Source: an uncultured Collinsella sp. (GTDB lineage Bacteria; Actinomycetota; Coriobacteriia; Coriobacteriales; Coriobacteriaceae). From it: a stretch of 7,593 nt of DNA. Each line of letters starts with the position of its first letter. Position 1 is the first letter of the stretch. Under the pieces are notes generated by a model that was given only the letters and a program-made list of their open reading frames with translations, was not told the origin of the DNA and did no database searches. The stretch lies in contig CABUSL010000104.1 of the NCBI GenBank assembly GCA_902494295.1, forward strand, positions 1-7,593, read 5' to 3'. This document shows positions 6,742 to 7,593 of the stretch, piece after piece. Made by a program: the position numbers and the translations under genes.

Positions 6742-7440
6742 CTACAGGTCGCGTACTCGATAAACCTTGGTGCTGACGGTGCAGCTGATTGCACATAGCG
6801 CGAGGGCCAGTACGGCAATTCCTGCGCACAGATAGCCCAGAACGGCAGGATCGGGATTCGCTCCGGCAATCGACATGAGCCAGTTGCTAATGGGGTTGGA
6901 AGAGCTCAGCATTGCCATGGTACCGCAGCCCATCAGGGCAAACAGGCCGACGGAAAGGCGCAGCGCCTCCATGTGTCCAAATCGAAAGAACAGCGGCTGC
7001 GCCAAAAACACCATCATGAGGGAAATGAGCATCGAGGCTGCCGAGGCGATTGGGATTTCAAAGACCGTCTGTCCCGTCGAAGGAATGCCCACGCTGTTGA
7101 AGAGCGGGATGGCGACGATACTCAAAAGCGTAGCTGCACATGCCATGACGGCCGAGAAAGCAATAATGCACAGGTAGCGTGCGCAGATGATGTCCTTGCG
7201 CGAGAGGGGCAGCGTTGCCCGATAGCGCTCCCAGCCATTTTGATTGTCGAAGCCGGCCAGCGAGCTCATGACCATGATGGGCGACATGGCACTGACCGCG
7301 CAGGCGCCGGCACTTGTGCCAGAGTCGCCGCCCGACGTGTTGGCGAGGGACAGCACGACGAATAAAAACAGGCCGACGCCCGCGATGCTCGGGATGAGCG
7401 TGCGAACGATGGCGAGTTCGGACATAAAGGCGCGTTTCAT
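6742..7440 (-). CDS. ABC-2-type transporter permease (ABC2_membrane_5-like)
   Basis: This 232-residue membrane protein has about six hydrophobic helices, near residues 14-33, 45-63, 88-112, 128-152, 160-180 and 200-222. Between the second and third lies WERYRATLPLSR (70-81) followed by KD and ARYL, a cytoplasmic loop very typical of small ABC-2 permeases, where it contacts the ATPase. Such permeases pair with an ABC ATP-binding protein and usually export drugs, peptides or lipids; the substrate is unknown here. The ATG at 7440 overlaps the TGA of the upstream frame (ATGA), and AAAGGGG, lying inside that upstream gene, precedes it by 7 bases. This arrangement predicts translational coupling and supports both the start and the partnership. 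Length and composition are ordinary for the family. The gene ends 90 bases from the convergent CLC gene, with only weak hairpins between them. Confidence 0.88.
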   Translation of the reverse strand: MKRAFMSELAIVRTLIPSIAGVGLFLFVVLSLANTSGGDSGTSAGACAVSAMSPIMVMSSLAGFDNQNGWERYRATLPLSRKDIICARYLCIIAFSAVMACAATLLSIVAIPLFNSVGIPSTGQTVFEIPIASAASMLISLMMVFLAQPLFFRFGHMEALRLSVGLFALMGCGTMAMLSSSNPISNWLMSIAGANPDPAVLGYLCAGIAVLALALCAISCTVSTKVYRVRDL

Positions 7441-7593
7441 TTCGAAGCCCCTTTCAGCATGAGGCGCAGATAGTCATCAATGGTTGTCCGATCGCAGGGA
7501 ATCTCGGGGAAGGCCTCGAGTGTTTCGCGACGGTTGGGCACGAGTACGTCCACGCTGTAGGCATGGCGGGCGGCGCGGGCACCTTCGACGCAA
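7437..7593 (-). CDS. Probable ABC transporter ATP-binding protein, C-terminal fragment (5' end outside window)
   Basis: A minus-strand frame is open from the right edge to a TGA at 7439-7437, giving 51 residues after a partial codon. It ends DRTTIDDYLRLMLKGASK, and earlier contains YSVDVLVPNRRETLEAFPE. The mix of a hydrophobic strand, an acidic/arginine linker and a helical tail fits the accessory C-terminal region of ABC-2-type ATPases. The Walker and signature motifs would lie beyond the window, so the assignment rests mainly on position: it overlaps the permease start by four bases (ATGA), the usual layout of ATPase and permease pairs. Codon usage resembles its neighbours. The coding status is well supported by the overlap and by the ribosome binding site of the next gene lying inside it. 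The ATPase identity is inference. Reading outward past 7593 would settle it. Confidence 0.62.
   Translation of the reverse strand, partial: CVEGARAARHAYSVDVLVPNRRETLEAFPEIPCDRTTIDDYLRLMLKGASK

Overview
The window looks like chromosomal DNA from a GC-rich, Gram-positive gut anaerobe of the Coriobacteriia, most like Collinsella. This is inferred from codon and GC character, protein flavour, G-rich Shine-Dalgarno sites and a REP-like palindrome of a type I associate with that group. No rRNA or marker gene is present to confirm it. Genes are tightly packed, and no gap between genes exceeds about 200 bases. There is no tRNA, rRNA, CRISPR array, insertion sequence or prophage gene.

Left region (1-4027), signalling. 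The window opens inside a hybrid histidine kinase on the + strand, where the end of the ATPase domain and a complete receiver domain are visible. A strong hairpin follows. Two minus-strand genes then converge on it: a small pyridoxamine-5'-phosphate-oxidase-like flavin protein (703-1182) and, upstream of it, a 934-residue hybrid sensor kinase (1223-4027). That kinase has a signal peptide, two tandem extracytoplasmic solute-binding-type sensor domains, a transmembrane helix, HisKA, HATPase and a receiver. The two kinases are clear paralogues that face each other across the flavoprotein gene. No HPt protein or DNA-binding response regulator is present to receive the phosphate.

Middle region (4028-6651), ions and a nucleotide hydrolase. 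A divergent gap carries a 58-base imperfect palindrome resembling REP/RAYT-type repeats. Rightward from it lie a two-helix potassium-channel-like protein (4226-4651), a LOG-family phosphoribohydrolase-like protein (4689-5222) and a CLC-family anion channel or transporter (5347-6651). The first two are 37 bases apart and probably co-transcribed. The CLC gene follows after 124 bases and may have its own promoter. Pairing a cation pore with an anion pore suggests ion or volume homeostasis, but this is inference.

Right region (6742-7593), an ABC transporter on the minus strand. An ABC-2-type permease gene starts inside the last codons of an upstream reading frame by an ATGA overlap. The upstream frame is cut by the window edge and is probably the cognate ATP-binding subunit.

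Nothing here is clearly an undescribed system. The points most worth a second look are the palindromic repeat, the face-to-face kinase paralogues, the nine cysteines in the sensor region of the large kinase, and the CLC protein whose usual gating-glutamate position is isoleucine.
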